64,000 bases of DNA from Monosiga brevicollis MX1 (Eukaryota > Opisthokonta > Choanoflagellata > Craspedida > Salpingoecidae). The position numbers and the translations under genes were made by a program. Below the pieces are notes generated by a model, which made no database searches, was not told where the DNA came from, and worked only from the letters and a program-made list of their open reading frames with translations. This document shows, piece after piece, positions 25,021-36,600 of this stretch (the first letter of the stretch is position 1; each line of letters begins with the position of its first letter). Location: positions 1,487,096 to 1,551,095 of the forward strand of contig NW_001865039.1 in NCBI RefSeq assembly GCF_000002865.3, read 5' to 3'.

Positions 25021-28000
25021 ATGATAGAGAACCGTGAAGCGTCGGATACCGGATCGGCTGCAAAGCCACACCTGGCTGTGCCAGGCGCACGCGCACGAGG
25101 CGATGGCAGCAGTAAGCCGGCCAAGACAAACGGCTCAGCCTCGCCGAAGGCGGCCTCGCCAAAGGAGCGGCGCTCGCCCAGGCCCCAGCACCTGCCTACA
25201 CCAAGCAACGTGCCGCAGTCCCCCAAGAACCGACCACGTTCTCCCAAAAGCCAGCCACGTTCCCCAAAAACACAGCCACGCTCGCGGCCACGCTCACCCA
25301 ATCGGCCACGCTCTCCAAATCGACCACGCTCCCCAAAGGTTGGCCCAGCATCACCGCGTTCTGCACGCCCAGGCGTGGGTGGCACCACGCCGCCAGCCCA
25401 CAAAAAGGCCGATGCTGTCATGGCTGCGCTCACTTCAAAAGAGCCCGAGGCCACACCCGAGCGGCCGCGACGAAGCATTGACGAAGATGAGGATGGCACT
25501 CGTCGACCCAGCAGCAGCGCCAGCACGTCATCCAACTCTTCGCGTGGCTTCTTTCGCCGAGCCCGTCTCAATCTGTTGGGGCGCTCGTCTGCCAGCGATG
25601 GAGCCACCCCTACGAGCCCCAACGGCAAGAAAACCGGGATGGTGTATGAGGTCCCCAAAGCTGCTAGTCGGTTGCAACGCCACTCTTCTCGGGACAGCGA
25701 CGCCTCCACGGTCTCAGCCGACCACGTATACGACATGATTGACGACCAAAACGTTCTGCCCTCGCCAAACCCCATCTCTGACCTCGATCCCGTCATCTCC
25801 TCGCCCTTGGCCCTCGTCGAGTCTTCGCCCGGCACCTCCCCGGGGGCCTCGCCCAGCGTCGATCGCAAGCTGCGCAACATCTTTAGTCGCCTCCGCCGGC
25901 GCGATAACTCACGCCTCCAAGATCACACCTCAAACGCCGCGTCTGCACCCACCTCAACCGCTGCGACGGATGACGAAGCCTCAACTTCCTCCTTGGCACG
26001 GCGCAAGTCTAATAGCCCCAAGGGCCTTCGAAGCACAGCAACAGCAAACAAGAGCAGAGGCACGAACAAGGGCCAAGGAAAGAACCAAACTCATGGGCTT
26101 GCCTCCGCAGGGCCAAGCCCTTCGGTCTCCGCCAGCTCCCTGGGCATGGCGTCCACAGTAGCAGCGCCAGCCGCGCCGCCCATGGACGCCGAGGTGGCGA
26201 GCGAGAGCCTTCGCGAACAGATGCAGTCGGATATCCAGCGCTACCTGAAGCGGCTCATGCCCTATCTTGTACCTCTCAGCTCGGTCACCCGCCACCCCAA
26301 CCCCATTGGAGCTGGGCAATTCGGCGAGGTGTACGAGGGCTCCTTGGTGACTGACACCTGTGCGTAGCCTGCTACCGTCTGAATGAGTAAAGTGCTGCGT
26401 ACCACCTCCATCCCCTCAACGCACGTGGCTCACCGCACGTGTGACCGGCTTAGATAAACAAATTGTTGCCATCAAAGCTGCAAAAGCCTCACATGCCGAT
26501 AATTTTTTCAGTCGAGCCGAGCTCTTGCGAGAAGCGGCCATGATGGCGGTACGTACTTTGTCATCTTTTTTTGCGCTCTTGTGTGTCATTTTTTCACGTC
26601 GCTTGCTTGCTTTGGTTTCTTCATCATCATCATCCGCGGCAAACTAATGGTCACTGTTCTCGGGCCACGTCCTGCTGCTTTTGAATACTGGCAGAAAATC
26701 ACCGAATTGCCTCATGAGAACGTGCTCTCGCTCGTGGCCGTCGTGGCTGACCCTTCCGCTGAGGGTGGCCTTTGGGTCATCTCCGAGTACTGTAGTGAAG
26801 GCAACTTGCGCAACTTCTTGATGGCCCACGCGCCAGACTGTGCGTCATTCAAACACCCGCTGTTCATTCTTGTCACCTACCGAAGGGGCCGCACACGCCT
26901 CACTCACACAACCTTCGTTGGCTTTCCTTGCTTTAGCCGCGGCCGAATACAAAATCTCTGAGCTCGAACTCATTTCCTTTGGAGAGCAGGTACTTTTCTT
27001 ATCGAGTGCTGTTGTGCTCTTCCACCCTTCTGCGTCTCTTGATCCCAATCTGGGAAGAATGCTCGATGTTTCTGTTTTGTTTTTGTGCCGTTGCCGAGAC
27101 AGCGGAGGGTTTGTTTCCAAATTTCCACATGCGCAACGTGACCACACCTCGCGGTTTGCTTCCAGTCCATCACTCACTGCCGCCCCTGTCGCAATTGCTC
27201 TCAAACCCGTCGTATGCAGATTGCGTCAGGAATGAACCACTTGGCGTCGCTGGGCATCGTGCACCGCGATCTGGCAGCCCGCAATGTGCTTGGTATGCTT
27301 TGCATTCGGTCTTGTTTCAAGCCCACACCCTTTGTGCACATACAGACAGAGAGGAAGACAAACAGAAGCGGATGACGAGAAGGCAGCTGGATGCACGTGG
27401 GTGGCTTGGAAAAGATATCGGAGGCTGACGATGACCGTTGCTGCTTACAGTGGATATGCACCAAGTTTGTCGCCTATGCGATTATGGGCTGGCCCGTGAA
27501 GGAGCCGTGTATATGCGTGCCCACGCACGCTCCATGCCCATTGCTTGGATGAGTCCCGAAGCCATATCACATGGCACCTTTAGTCAGCAATCAGATGTGT
27601 GGGCATTTGGCGTTGTCTTGTATGAGATTTACAGCTGGGGTGCACAGTACGTTGATTGTTTATGAGCCCGTCGCGTCGGGCCAACAGGTCGCACGACTTT
27701 CCACTAACAGCTGGCTCGCACCGGGTTGTTGCAGACCTTACGGTGGCATGGGGACAGAACAAGTTATTGACTTTGTTCGCAATGGGCGCCGGCTGCCCGC
27801 ACCCGTGGGCACACCAGATAGCGCCAAGCAGCTCATGACGCGCTGCTGGAGTGCGCGCGCCGACGAGCGCCCAACCTTTATGGTTAGCACCATCGCATAA
27901 TGTGACGCACACTTGTACTGGTGGTGTCGCGGCTGGCTGTTGTCAGCCAACTCATCGCGTGGCTTCTTGCATGCACACAGGATATTATCGAGTCACTGCG

Positions 28001-28502
28001 TAAATTGCACGAGGACACGAAGACTCGCCTAGATCGCTTGCGCCACCGGCATAGCGGGGGTCTCCTGTTGGTGCGTGCCGCGCGTGTTCCCCCTGTGATG
28101 GTTATATTTACCTTGGTTTTCACGGCTTCATTTTGGATATTCCCATCATGGTGTAGCAACTCAAGCGCAAGAGCAACTCGCGCAACCGTCTCGACGTTCT
28201 CACAGACGCAGCCTTTCACGACTTAGTGAAGCGGGGTGAGTCATGCATCCATGAGCTCAAACGTGCCCTTCTCCTCCTCGCCACTTGTCCTCGCCATGCA
28301 TTGTTTGCTGATTCAACCATTGCCGGCTACGTGGCGTTGTTTCGCAGGCGAGATCGACCCCGAGACTGTTAAAACAATTTTTAGCATGTATGCCATGGGT
28401 GGCCTGAGTTTGACGAGTGAGGAGCACTCACGCACCCCTCTCGAGCGAGCTCGAGCTCTTCATGAACTCTACGAGCGTAATAAGACAGAATCAGAGGCTT
28501 AG
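25021..28502 (+). CDS. Protein tyrosine kinase with long Ser/Pro-rich N-terminal region
   Basis: Starts MIENREASDTGS. The roughly 420-residue N-terminal part is disordered-looking, with tandem PRSPK/RPRSPN-type repeats (25230-25350) that resemble proline-directed or SH3-binding sites. The kinase domain begins at NPIGAGQFGEVYEG (26300), with QIVAIKAAK (catalytic Lys), an Arg/Glu-rich C helix, VISEYCSEGNL hinge, GIVHRDLAARNVL (27245), CDYGLARE, PIAWMSPEAI, SDVWAFGVVLYEIYSWG and CWSARADERPTF. HRDLAARN marks it as a tyrosine kinase. The usual DFG is DYG here, but all catalytic residues are present. No SH2, SH3 or membrane segment was seen, so it looks like a cytoplasmic kinase. A helical tail of about 90 residues follows, stop TAG at 28502. 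Around eight introns, some edges approximate. Confidence 0.88.
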
Positions 28503-28912
28503 ATCCGGGCGTCCCCCTCCCCCCATTTGAGTGCGCATTCGTGTGAGCTGGGCGGCCTTTCGTGGCTCAAGTTTGACTTGTTATGGCCGCTTTTCCCATG
28601 CCACACAACCCCTCCCGTATTTTGACCACTTTTTTTAACCCCCCACTTTTGTGGTTAACTAAAGCTCCTGTAGATGATGTGTTCAAGTGAGGCTGCAACT
28701 TGTCGTGGCTTAAAATTGACCACTTTTTGAGATCGTCGTAAGGTCGAGTGGTCTGTGCCGGAATTAAAGAAGAGGAGAACAACAAAGACAGAAAACTCAA
28801 AGAGAATAAAAAAAAATAAAGGCCTGGAGAAGTGCAAGCGACTGTGCCAATCGGCAAGAATCAGAACTAAGCAAAAAATAGGTGGTGGAGCGGTCAAGTC
28901 ACATCGAAAGCC
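28503..28912. other. Convergent intergenic region, no gene seen
   Basis: 3' flanks of the kinase and the oxygenase gene. A-rich on the plus strand near 28800. No coding signal. Confidence 0.6.
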
Positions 28913-31529
28913 TCAAAAGTAAGCCATTGTTGACTTGTCCAAAGTCAACACGTCTTCACGCGCCGAGGCCAGCATGTCGGCCGCTCGACGCACAGACTTG
29001 AAATGCTCCGAAGTCCTGAGAGAGCCCAGATGCGCGTCAAAGTGAGCCAGCTTAGCGCGACAAGCGACGCTCCGCAAAACAGACGTGGATTGAAACTCAC
29101 TCGTCTAGTTGAGCTGCGAGGGCCTGTAGGTCAGGCAATGACTTATCGATGGTGGCAACAATATCCTCGCGGGCATCAATGAAAGGGCAGGCAATGGCTG
29201 CCTGCATCTTATCTAAAAGCGTCAACACCCGCTTGCCCGGGCCTACCACGTCCGAGTCTCGCTCCGCCAGCGCACCTGTGATGCGATCCAAGTCAAAACA
29301 TGCAGCAAAATTGGCTCATGAGGCGTCCGGATTTGAGGCAGTTGCTTGCACAGAACCCCCAAAAAACTCCACTCAGACTACACAGACCAAAACTGCCGGT
29401 CGGAGCCGCTCGCACGAAATTCAGATCAGGACTGAAACATACCGCTCAAGGTGTACAGGAGTGAAGGGTGAAGCAACTTGGATAGCTCCAGAGAGGCCAC
29501 CCATGAGCGAAAGCGCACCCAATCCGGCATGAATACGTTGAGGGGATCGACACCTGTAAGGTTCAGACGAAAGTCGCGGTACCAGGGATGGCGTGGGGTT
29601 AGGCAAGCACTTGGTTGAGCATGACTGATTTGGAGGCTTGCGTCTTCACACTTGCCATTGTACGACTCGGCGAGGTGATTGCAGCCTCCAAAAGCCAAGG
29701 GGTCTGTGGACACATAGCTGCACGGCCAACAACGTTTGCATCAGTCACACAGCTCACGAGTGAGCTCACGGCCTGCACAACTTGACGAACCTTTGAACAA
29801 ATGTGATGCGCTCGGGGCCGCTTGTGACGGCCGAAGCGCGATGCATGACAGCTGGTCCTTGTTGAAAGACGCCATAGCCGGCCTTTTGGCGACCAAGGCG
29901 GCGAATGCGGTCTTCCGGTAGCGAACCGGTTTCCTTGATAAGCCGTTGAGCCTCATAAATGGTGCCATCGAAATACTTTTGAAAGAAGGAGCAGTCGCGA
30001 GAGGAAAAGGTTGGAGTTAATGCTTGCGAGATGCTTGCAGCGAGGCAATGGTCAGGTCCATCTTTTGAGACAGATCCATGCAAAACACACCTCAAAATGA
30101 CCGCCCTCGTATTCATCAGGATCAGTCAAAAAGAGAACCTGATACAAAGCAGATTGTGCAAAGGAAGAGATCAGAGAGCACATTGTAACTCAAAGAAGAA
30201 CGGGGTGGGTAGGCAACAAGTGAAAAAGAAGTGAGTTGATTGGCCGTTGTCGTCTTGGCGGACGGGGACGCACCATGACCAAAGGAGTGGTATCAAAATG
30301 CCAGCGATCAACCGGCTTTTCAGGGGCAACCTTGGGCCTAGGCGGCGTTGTGGAAGCAATAGAAATCCCACCCCCAAGAAACAAAACCCAAATAAACCCA
30401 CAAACAAGCCAAGAAGTTCGTGAGGGCAGGCCTGCATACCGCTGGCTGAGAAAACGATAACAAGGCTCAGATATCTGCAACAGGCTTGAAGCCGAACTGG
30501 CAGGGGCACACGAGACAGAGGGACCGACTTGAAGTTGGTATGTCCTTGTTGGATGGACATGGGGTGGGGGACCATCGAGACGTTGGCAATGCGTGAGATG
30601 TGTTCAGTCAGTTCCGGACTCATGCAGAGGCCTTTGATGAACTTTGAGCGAAAAATGCTGTGTTTGGGGCCGACCACCATATTGGGGGAACACACGAGGG
30701 TCCGCAGGCACAGGCGCGCCAATGTAGCATCAGGGCGACACAAGGGGTAGAGGGGGTGCCAGACACGAACGAGAAGGAAGGGGCAGCGTTGGAAGTGAGC
30801 CAGCGGTCTTGAAGAAACTGATCTGTCAAGGCTGGCACATGCCGACCGGGACAACGATGCGGCGGTGAAGGTGAGGAAACTTACGAGCCACGTAATACAC
30901 AAGGAATGCGGGGTGAGACGACGGCGTGGGCCTCAAGCTGCTTCATCACGTGGCGCATGGCGGCAAGACCTTCGTCCGAAAGAACGCGGTAGAGGGAAGT
31001 CACGGCCACATCTAGGGTAACCAGCAAGCTGTGAGTACGGTCCGTGGACGACTGCGTGCTTGATCACTTTGTGTGCAGTGACACGCTTGGCACCTACCCG
31101 AAGGCATCTGAAGTTTAGTCAGCTCCTCGTCACTGTAGCCCAGCTCAGTCAATGATTTGATCTGCGTAGTGCCGCATCCCATACAAAGGGAGGGACGAGA
31201 TGAGCCGAGGAGAGTGTTTGAGCGCTGCAGTGCTTGCCGCTGCTTCTGCTGCAAATGGCAAGCGACTCGCACGTACCTGCTCAGGCATTTCCAGCTGGAG
31301 GTGGACAGCCGGGCTGCAATCAAGGTAGCAGGCGGTTGAGGAGATGGGTCATTGGCAGGTGAGTGATCTCGATATGACTACGGCCTTGGTAGAGTGGCAA
31401 AACAGGCAAAAATAGTAAAGGCACTCACTCAAATTCAATATCATCTTCGATGAGTGCAAAGCCATCTGGGCACGTATCGAACTGGAAGCAAGGTGCGGCC
31501 AGATGGGCAGCACTATCATAACAGCGCAT
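28913..31529 (-). CDS. Predicted Fe(II)/2-oxoglutarate oxygenase, HxD type, resembling BesD-like family
   Basis: Minus strand, multi-exon. A probable start is MRCYDSAAHLAAPCFQFDT (31529), continuing through exons that join in frame (IEFDPAVHLQLEMPEQ, IKSLTELGYSDEELTKLQ, VAVTSLYRVLSDEGLAAMRH). The core has HISRIANVSMVPHPMSIQQG, then VDRWHFDTTPLVMV (an H-x-D iron-binding pair), FLTDPDEYEGGHFEV, FDGTIYEAQRLI, LPEDRIRRL, GYGVFQQGPAVMHRASAVTS (distal His) and ERITFVQRF. This order of motifs resembles the BesD-like group of Fe/2OG enzymes. Known halogenases have Gly for the iron-binding Asp, so the Asp here predicts hydroxylase chemistry. Substrate unknown. The C-terminal end is ambiguous: an in-frame TGA at 29097, or a further exon ending at 28913. 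Family assignment is from memory of motifs and moderate. Confidence 0.65.
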
Positions 31530-32375
31530 TTTCGACAGTCTCCCCTGATTGTTGTGAATGTGCGTGAAGGGAAAAGGCAGCTCAGTAAGCATCGAGAAGC
31601 ATGTCCAAGTCGCCGGCCTAGCCAAGTGAAAGCGAGTGGCGGTTCCACCCTACCTGAGTGAGTAGTAGCAAATCCGACAGTAGCTCTTTGTCCCGGAGTG
31701 GGGACTTTTATTCGTTGATGCTGTGCTGTAGGAGGCTGGTCGGTGGTGGTCAGAGTGCTAGATTGGCCTGAGAGCAGGTCAAGGTCGAGGTCAAGGTCAA
31801 GGATCGGGGTCTGGCTTCGGGTCCGGGTCGAGGGTCGAAAAAAAAATGCCACTCCCGCCCCTTCACAGCTCATGCGAATTCCAGCTCCAGGTCTATCAAG
31901 TATGACTTGAGCCGCATGCGTGTGTGGAAAAGTACTAGGTGTAGGTTATTTACATTTGTCTCATGTGTGTGGTCACATGGCTGCTTGAGTGTGACGGAAC
32001 CTTGATGTCAGAAAATAACGGTTTTGGAGAAGAAGAAAACTAAAGAAGAAGTCACACACGGTACAGGGTTCAGATGGAGGGGGCAGCACGTTGGGGGTAG
32101 GGGGTTGAAGCCATTGGTGCCGCGTTTGTACGAGTGCGAGGCGGTGTTGCGTATGTGCCGTGTGCGGACAAGGGCTTGCGCTTAACACGGCACGCTCATC
32201 GTGGAGGACTTGAGAGAGAGGACAGCAGCGATTGTGTTCATGTTAAATTTTGGTTTAAGTTTGGTTTTCTTATCTACCTATCGTGCTGATCTGGTGCTGG
32301 CCATGGAGGGGTGGCCCCTGAGAGCGCATGGCCCGCGTCAAGTGCTCGGCAAGAAGTTAAAAAAGGTTTCTGGCT
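31530..32375. other. Intergenic region between two minus-strand genes
   Basis: Probably the 3' region of the transporter gene plus the promoter or upstream untranslated exons of the oxygenase. A GGTCAA-type short tandem (31780-31803) is present. No supportable coding exon. Confidence 0.5.
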
Positions 32376-34172
32376 TTATGCTTCATGAAGATATTGATCC
32401 AGCCACTTGTTGACGAGAAAGTAACTGCCGACACCGCCAATGCCGCTTCCCAGACTCAGGGCTGCGCCCATCAGCTGGATCACTCGATCGTCTGCATCGG
32501 CAGGCCGTTGCTCGGGCGAAGTAGCGGGATAAACCACCCCCACAAAATGGGCTGCCGTGATCATGATGCGGGTCGACAGGACACCGTAGCACCACGCAAA
32601 GCACTGCAAACAACGTTGAGTGAGGTTGGGCAAGCCATCCATCCAAAAAAGGTGGGTTGGTGGTGGGCAAGCACGGCCAAACGCACCGTGTTGAGCAGGG
32701 TCATGACAACCGTGAACCAGGCTTGATGTTGGTTACAGACAAGGGCAAGAACGAGCATGGCTGCAAAGAGACCCGACTGTAGCGCGCCCAGATACATCTA
32801 GCAAGGCCAGCTCGAGCTCACGTTAGGTACAGCAGAATTGCGCACTCGTGCGTATGTGTATGAGTGTGTGCATGTGGCGACAGGGGGGTTGCAGCTGGTC
32901 GAGTGTAAAGATGTGTGAAACAAGGGCATGTTTGGGCTTGCTTTCGGGGCGGACATACCTCGGCACCCCAGAGGCGGCGGTGTGGGGCGGAAAGCCGGCC
33001 AAGCACATCGGCTACCTGGCCAGCAACTTGAAAGGCAATGAGAGGGTGGCCATTGGGTACAAGATAGGGAACCAGGCCTGGCTGCCAGCCAAAGATGAGG
33101 CTGGCACCCCAGCATATGGTCAGCATGCGCCAAATGAGGCGGCCACGAGTGGGGACTCCGCTGAGCTGAGCAGCGAGATCACCATCCCCCTCGTCTTCCG
33201 GTGGCAGCAAGGGCGTGCGGGCTTCCTCATCCTCATTGATGGAGAGAGACGAGGGCAAAGCCTGCTTTGATGCTGTCGAAGCTGGTAGGGCTTGCCAAAA
33301 GGGGGCAAAAAAGTGTGAATAGTCGAGGAACCAGACAGCAACGACAGAGCACGCTATGAGGACCGCGGCGATGAGATAAAAGGCCTCGACCCCAAACGTG
33401 GGATGGTGGCCACCGGGGTTCATGACGAGAGAAATGAGGGAGGGGATGAGGGCGCCAGCGCCCATGCCCGCAGAAAGGGCAGACATCATGAGAGGGCCGC
33501 GGGGTGCCGCCCAGGCCCAGCTCATGAGGTTGCCAAAGCAGCCCAGGCTGCCGGATACAGCGGCCATGGTCCACAGAACCACGCTCTTGTCATTGACTAC
33601 CACGTCCCAGGCCGTGGCCAGCACGATGGCTGCCATGAGTGCAACTATGGTAATGAACATCATGGTAGGCGACAGGGGCGGGATCGGGCGCTGTGGCCAG
33701 AGCATGTACATTATAAGCAGCACGCTGCCTGTCTGGGCCGTCTGCCTCGTGGACACCACAGCGATGGTAGCAGGTGAAAGATGCACAGGCGAGGGTGAGA
33801 CAGGTACTTAACACGTTTGACATGGTGCTTGGCCGCACAGCCAAGCACGGGGCGCCCAGGGTGGGGGACGAAGCAAAGCCAAACACCAACCAGACTCATG
33901 TCAGCAGCAATGGTTTTTTTTTCGGGCATGGGCCGGTCCAGAAAGACGACGAGGGGCCCCAGGAAGAGCGAGTTGATAATGTAGAACACAGCATTGCCAA
34001 CCAAGAGGTGGAGCGCATAGGCCCAACGCGCACGCCGCTCCAGGTGTCGCTGATGCTCGGTATATAGCTTGTGTTGTCGGAGCACGCTTGAGGACTCGTC
34101 CACCGGGCCAAGCGCCGACCAGGGCACCGGTTCAGGCTCCCAGCCCTTTGAGACTTCTCGCAGCGAGGTCAT
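32376..34172 (-). CDS. SLC52-like riboflavin transporter, multi-pass membrane protein
   Basis: Start MTSLREVSKGWEPEPVP (34172), stop TAA at 32376-32378. Hydrophobic segments alternate with short loops over the whole length: ALHLLVGNAVFYIINSLFLG, SVLLIMYMLWPQRPIPPL, MMFITIVALMAAIVLATAW, SGSLGCFGNLMSWAW, FYLIAAVLIACSVVAVWFL and others. The segment SALSAGMGAGALIPSLISLV with the preceding small-residue helix, and the later pair LIFGWQPGLVPYLVPNGHPL, resemble corresponding parts of SLC52A1-3 riboflavin transporters. A central acidic loop (EDEEARTPLLPPEDEGDGD) splits the protein into two halves. About four introns. Carrier function is likely; riboflavin as substrate is inferred from weak overall similarity, and another polytopic carrier family is possible. 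Confidence 0.6.
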
Positions 34173-34942
34173 GGTGACGCGTTCTCCCCACCCGCGCCCC
34201 TTACCCGCCACGTCCCTCCCCCTTTCTTTTGCTCTTCGTATCCCGGCTCACAACACCAGGTCATGCGCGCAACACTCGCAGGGCAGCCTCGGAGCCGGCG
34301 GCCAGCACCGCCGCACGCCCAGGAAACACGAGGCGGAAGCAAGCAACTGCAGAAAAATCAGCAACAACCACAAAATGTGCTGCAAAAACCTCACGAAATG
34401 TATTGGGCGTTTGAAAGAGAAACAGCTTGAAAAGAGCGATAATGTGATAAAAGGCTACATCATCGGCATCACTCGGCTGTGATCAAAGCCTTTGTCAGAC
34501 TCGATGTCAGACTTTTGACCACAGTTGATGTAGTAAATGAAGATGATGTAAAGGTTATTGCAGATATGATAATAAAAAAGTGTCAACTAATGAAGAAAAG
34601 TATCAAGTAAACGACGCTGCGATCTTGCATCTGATGGTGCTGTTTCCAGTCATGATGCATCCATTTTGAATCATCGGCACGATCTCTGTGTTTGTCGTGA
34701 AGGAGGAGGCCCCCGGATCGATCGGCGTTTGGTAGAGGACGGCGGACGGGGCATTGGTGTGACCCGGTACTCAAGTTGGTTGGCTGCCGGCATTTGGCAC
34801 TGGCCCAATAACCGAAGCAAGCGAGTGAGCGGGGGCGTGTCCGTGGGCCACAGTCCGAGAGAAGGAGAGAGACCAAGGAATAGGAGGAAGAAGGCGCGGA
34901 GCGACTCGTGCCTGTCGGCGCGTCCTTTTGAGGGTCGTATTT
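34173..34942. other. Divergent intergenic region
   Basis: Gap between divergent starts of the transporter and the membrane/thioredoxin fusion. This is the one divergent gap where I see no long dinucleotide tract; it is A-rich around 34350-34600. No gene. Confidence 0.6.
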
Positions 34943-36159
34943 ATGGAAGCACGCAGCCAAGACGCAGCATCGCCCATCATGGCGACAGAAGCCATCGGAG
35001 CCTCGGGGGGTCACATTGCGGGCAGCTGTAGCCTGGGCTCGCTGCCCTGCAGCCCAAAGGCCTCGATTTTGCAGGCACTGCGCCGGCCCAAGCAACTCTT
35101 CTTTGCCGTCATGCTCTTGCAGCTCAGCGGGTCTATGCTGTATACACTGGTCAACATCGCGCGTGGAGCACCTCCCTCCACGCTGTCCTGGATTTTTGCT
35201 TTTGGCAGCACTCTGCCCATCACCAGCTTGATTGCTATTTCAACAGGTTTGAACGCTTGCTCCCTGGTGGCGGCCTTTGCAAATGGTGGCATGCGCGTTG
35301 TGGCATCCTCCTTCTTGGCTGTTCTGCTGTCTGCTTACTTGCGTTTGTGTCGGCGATGTCACCCCTCTGGTTGATGTATGTTATTGTAGTGGGCAGGCTT
35401 CATGCCTACTTTGGTGGCACAGCCGGACAAAATATGGCTGTTCTCTACTTTGTTTCCATGCTCACTTCGCTGGGAGCCATCGGTACCTCTGCGGTGCACC
35501 TACGCAGCCCAAGCACGGTTGCACTCATCTCCACTCTCACGTGGGCCACCTACGATCAATGGTACTCCAAGCTGGACATTAGCCTGGCTGCTACCTGGCT
35601 CTATCAGCATCTGGCCCCCGTGCCCGAGTTTCAGATTCAGGATCTGCAAGGCCAAGTCGTGCGCTCTCCACAGCTGCTGAGCCAACACCCAAATTTGCCC
35701 TTGACGCTCTTGGTTTTTTACCGTGGTGATTGGTGCTTTGCCTGCATGTCCCAGCTGCAATTTTTCGTGCAACGGGCGGCCTCGCTGGCCAAAGCCGGGG
35801 TCATGACTTACTTTGTATCGTCCCAGCCTCTGGATCAACGCAAAGCTGTGGCCGAGCTGCTAGCCGATCAGCCCAACATGGCGCAGCTGTATGATCCCAA
35901 CAACGCTCTGGCCTTTGATTGGGGATTGCTGAACCTGGATGTCAAACCGGTGTTCCTATCTCCACAAACGCCGGTCGACGCCGCCGTGCCGACTGCCATT
36001 CTCATCAACGCCCAGCACCAATTAGTGCGCAGCTGGATTAGCACCGATTTTCGCTCCCGTGTCTTGCCCGTGGACATTATCGAGGCCGTCAAGGAGGAAG
36101 CTGCCTCACGCACCAAATCAGGTTATAACGAGCCCATCGGTCGTCGAGCTACATCCTGA
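34943..36159 (+). CDS. Multi-pass membrane protein fused to a thioredoxin-fold (AhpC/TSA-like) domain
   Basis: Two exons, 34943-35246 and 35390-36159, join in phase 1 and give 357 residues. The first half has about four membrane segments: LFFAVMLLQLSGSMLYTLV, SWIFAFGSTLPITSLIAI, MAVLYFVSMLTSLGAIGTSA and a fourth near TVALISTLTWATY. The second half (from about residue 175) is a peroxiredoxin/thioredoxin-like fold: PVPEFQIQDLQGQ, then LTLLVFYRGDWCFACMSQL with a CxxC active site, and a cis-Pro-like PTAILINAQHQLVRSWIS strand near the end. Standalone bacterial-type AhpC/TSA redox proteins share the FYRGDWC motif. The membrane tether would place the redox site at a membrane face. Role unknown, perhaps disulfide or peroxide chemistry. 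Start chosen as the first ATG in frame; MATEAIGAS further in is an alternative. Confidence 0.75.
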
Positions 36160-36600
36160 ACAAAATTTGGCGTGTTGCTGCCTGGCTGCAGCTCGTTTTG
36201 TATGTGAGCTAATTGTTGACGCATTGTGACTGGTCGTTGTCGTGTGCCCCATTGCTGAAAGGTGTGAGCGCACACGCCGCTGTGCGGACTCTGTTGCAAA
36301 CCCTTCACTCAATCCACCATGTCCAGGATTCTTTAAATTGAAACCCATGCAAAGGTATTCATGTCAAAATGGCAAGTAGCAAGCTGCGATACAACTCCAG
36401 TTTGGCGCCAAGCAGCGAGAAGGGCCAAGACCAGAGGTTCCCTGGCCAGTGTAGAAGAAAACAGAAAAGGCGTCAGCCCTCAAGATCCCATGCATAGGCC
36501 ACCGAGGAAAAAACCAAAGGGGGGAAAGGGGAGACCACACGAGGGGTGACAGTGTATGAATAATCTAGATAAGCGCCGAGCCCTGCCTGGCGAGGCAGGG
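36160..36600. other. Convergent intergenic region, no gene seen
   Basis: 3' flanks of two converging genes. Purine-rich near 36500-36550. No coding signal. Confidence 0.6.

Noticed and set aside
24996-25880. 294-residue minus-strand frame rich in Gly/Arg/Glu
   Set aside because: It is antisense to the Ser/Pro-rich kinase exon; the composition is explained by the complement of PRSPK codons.
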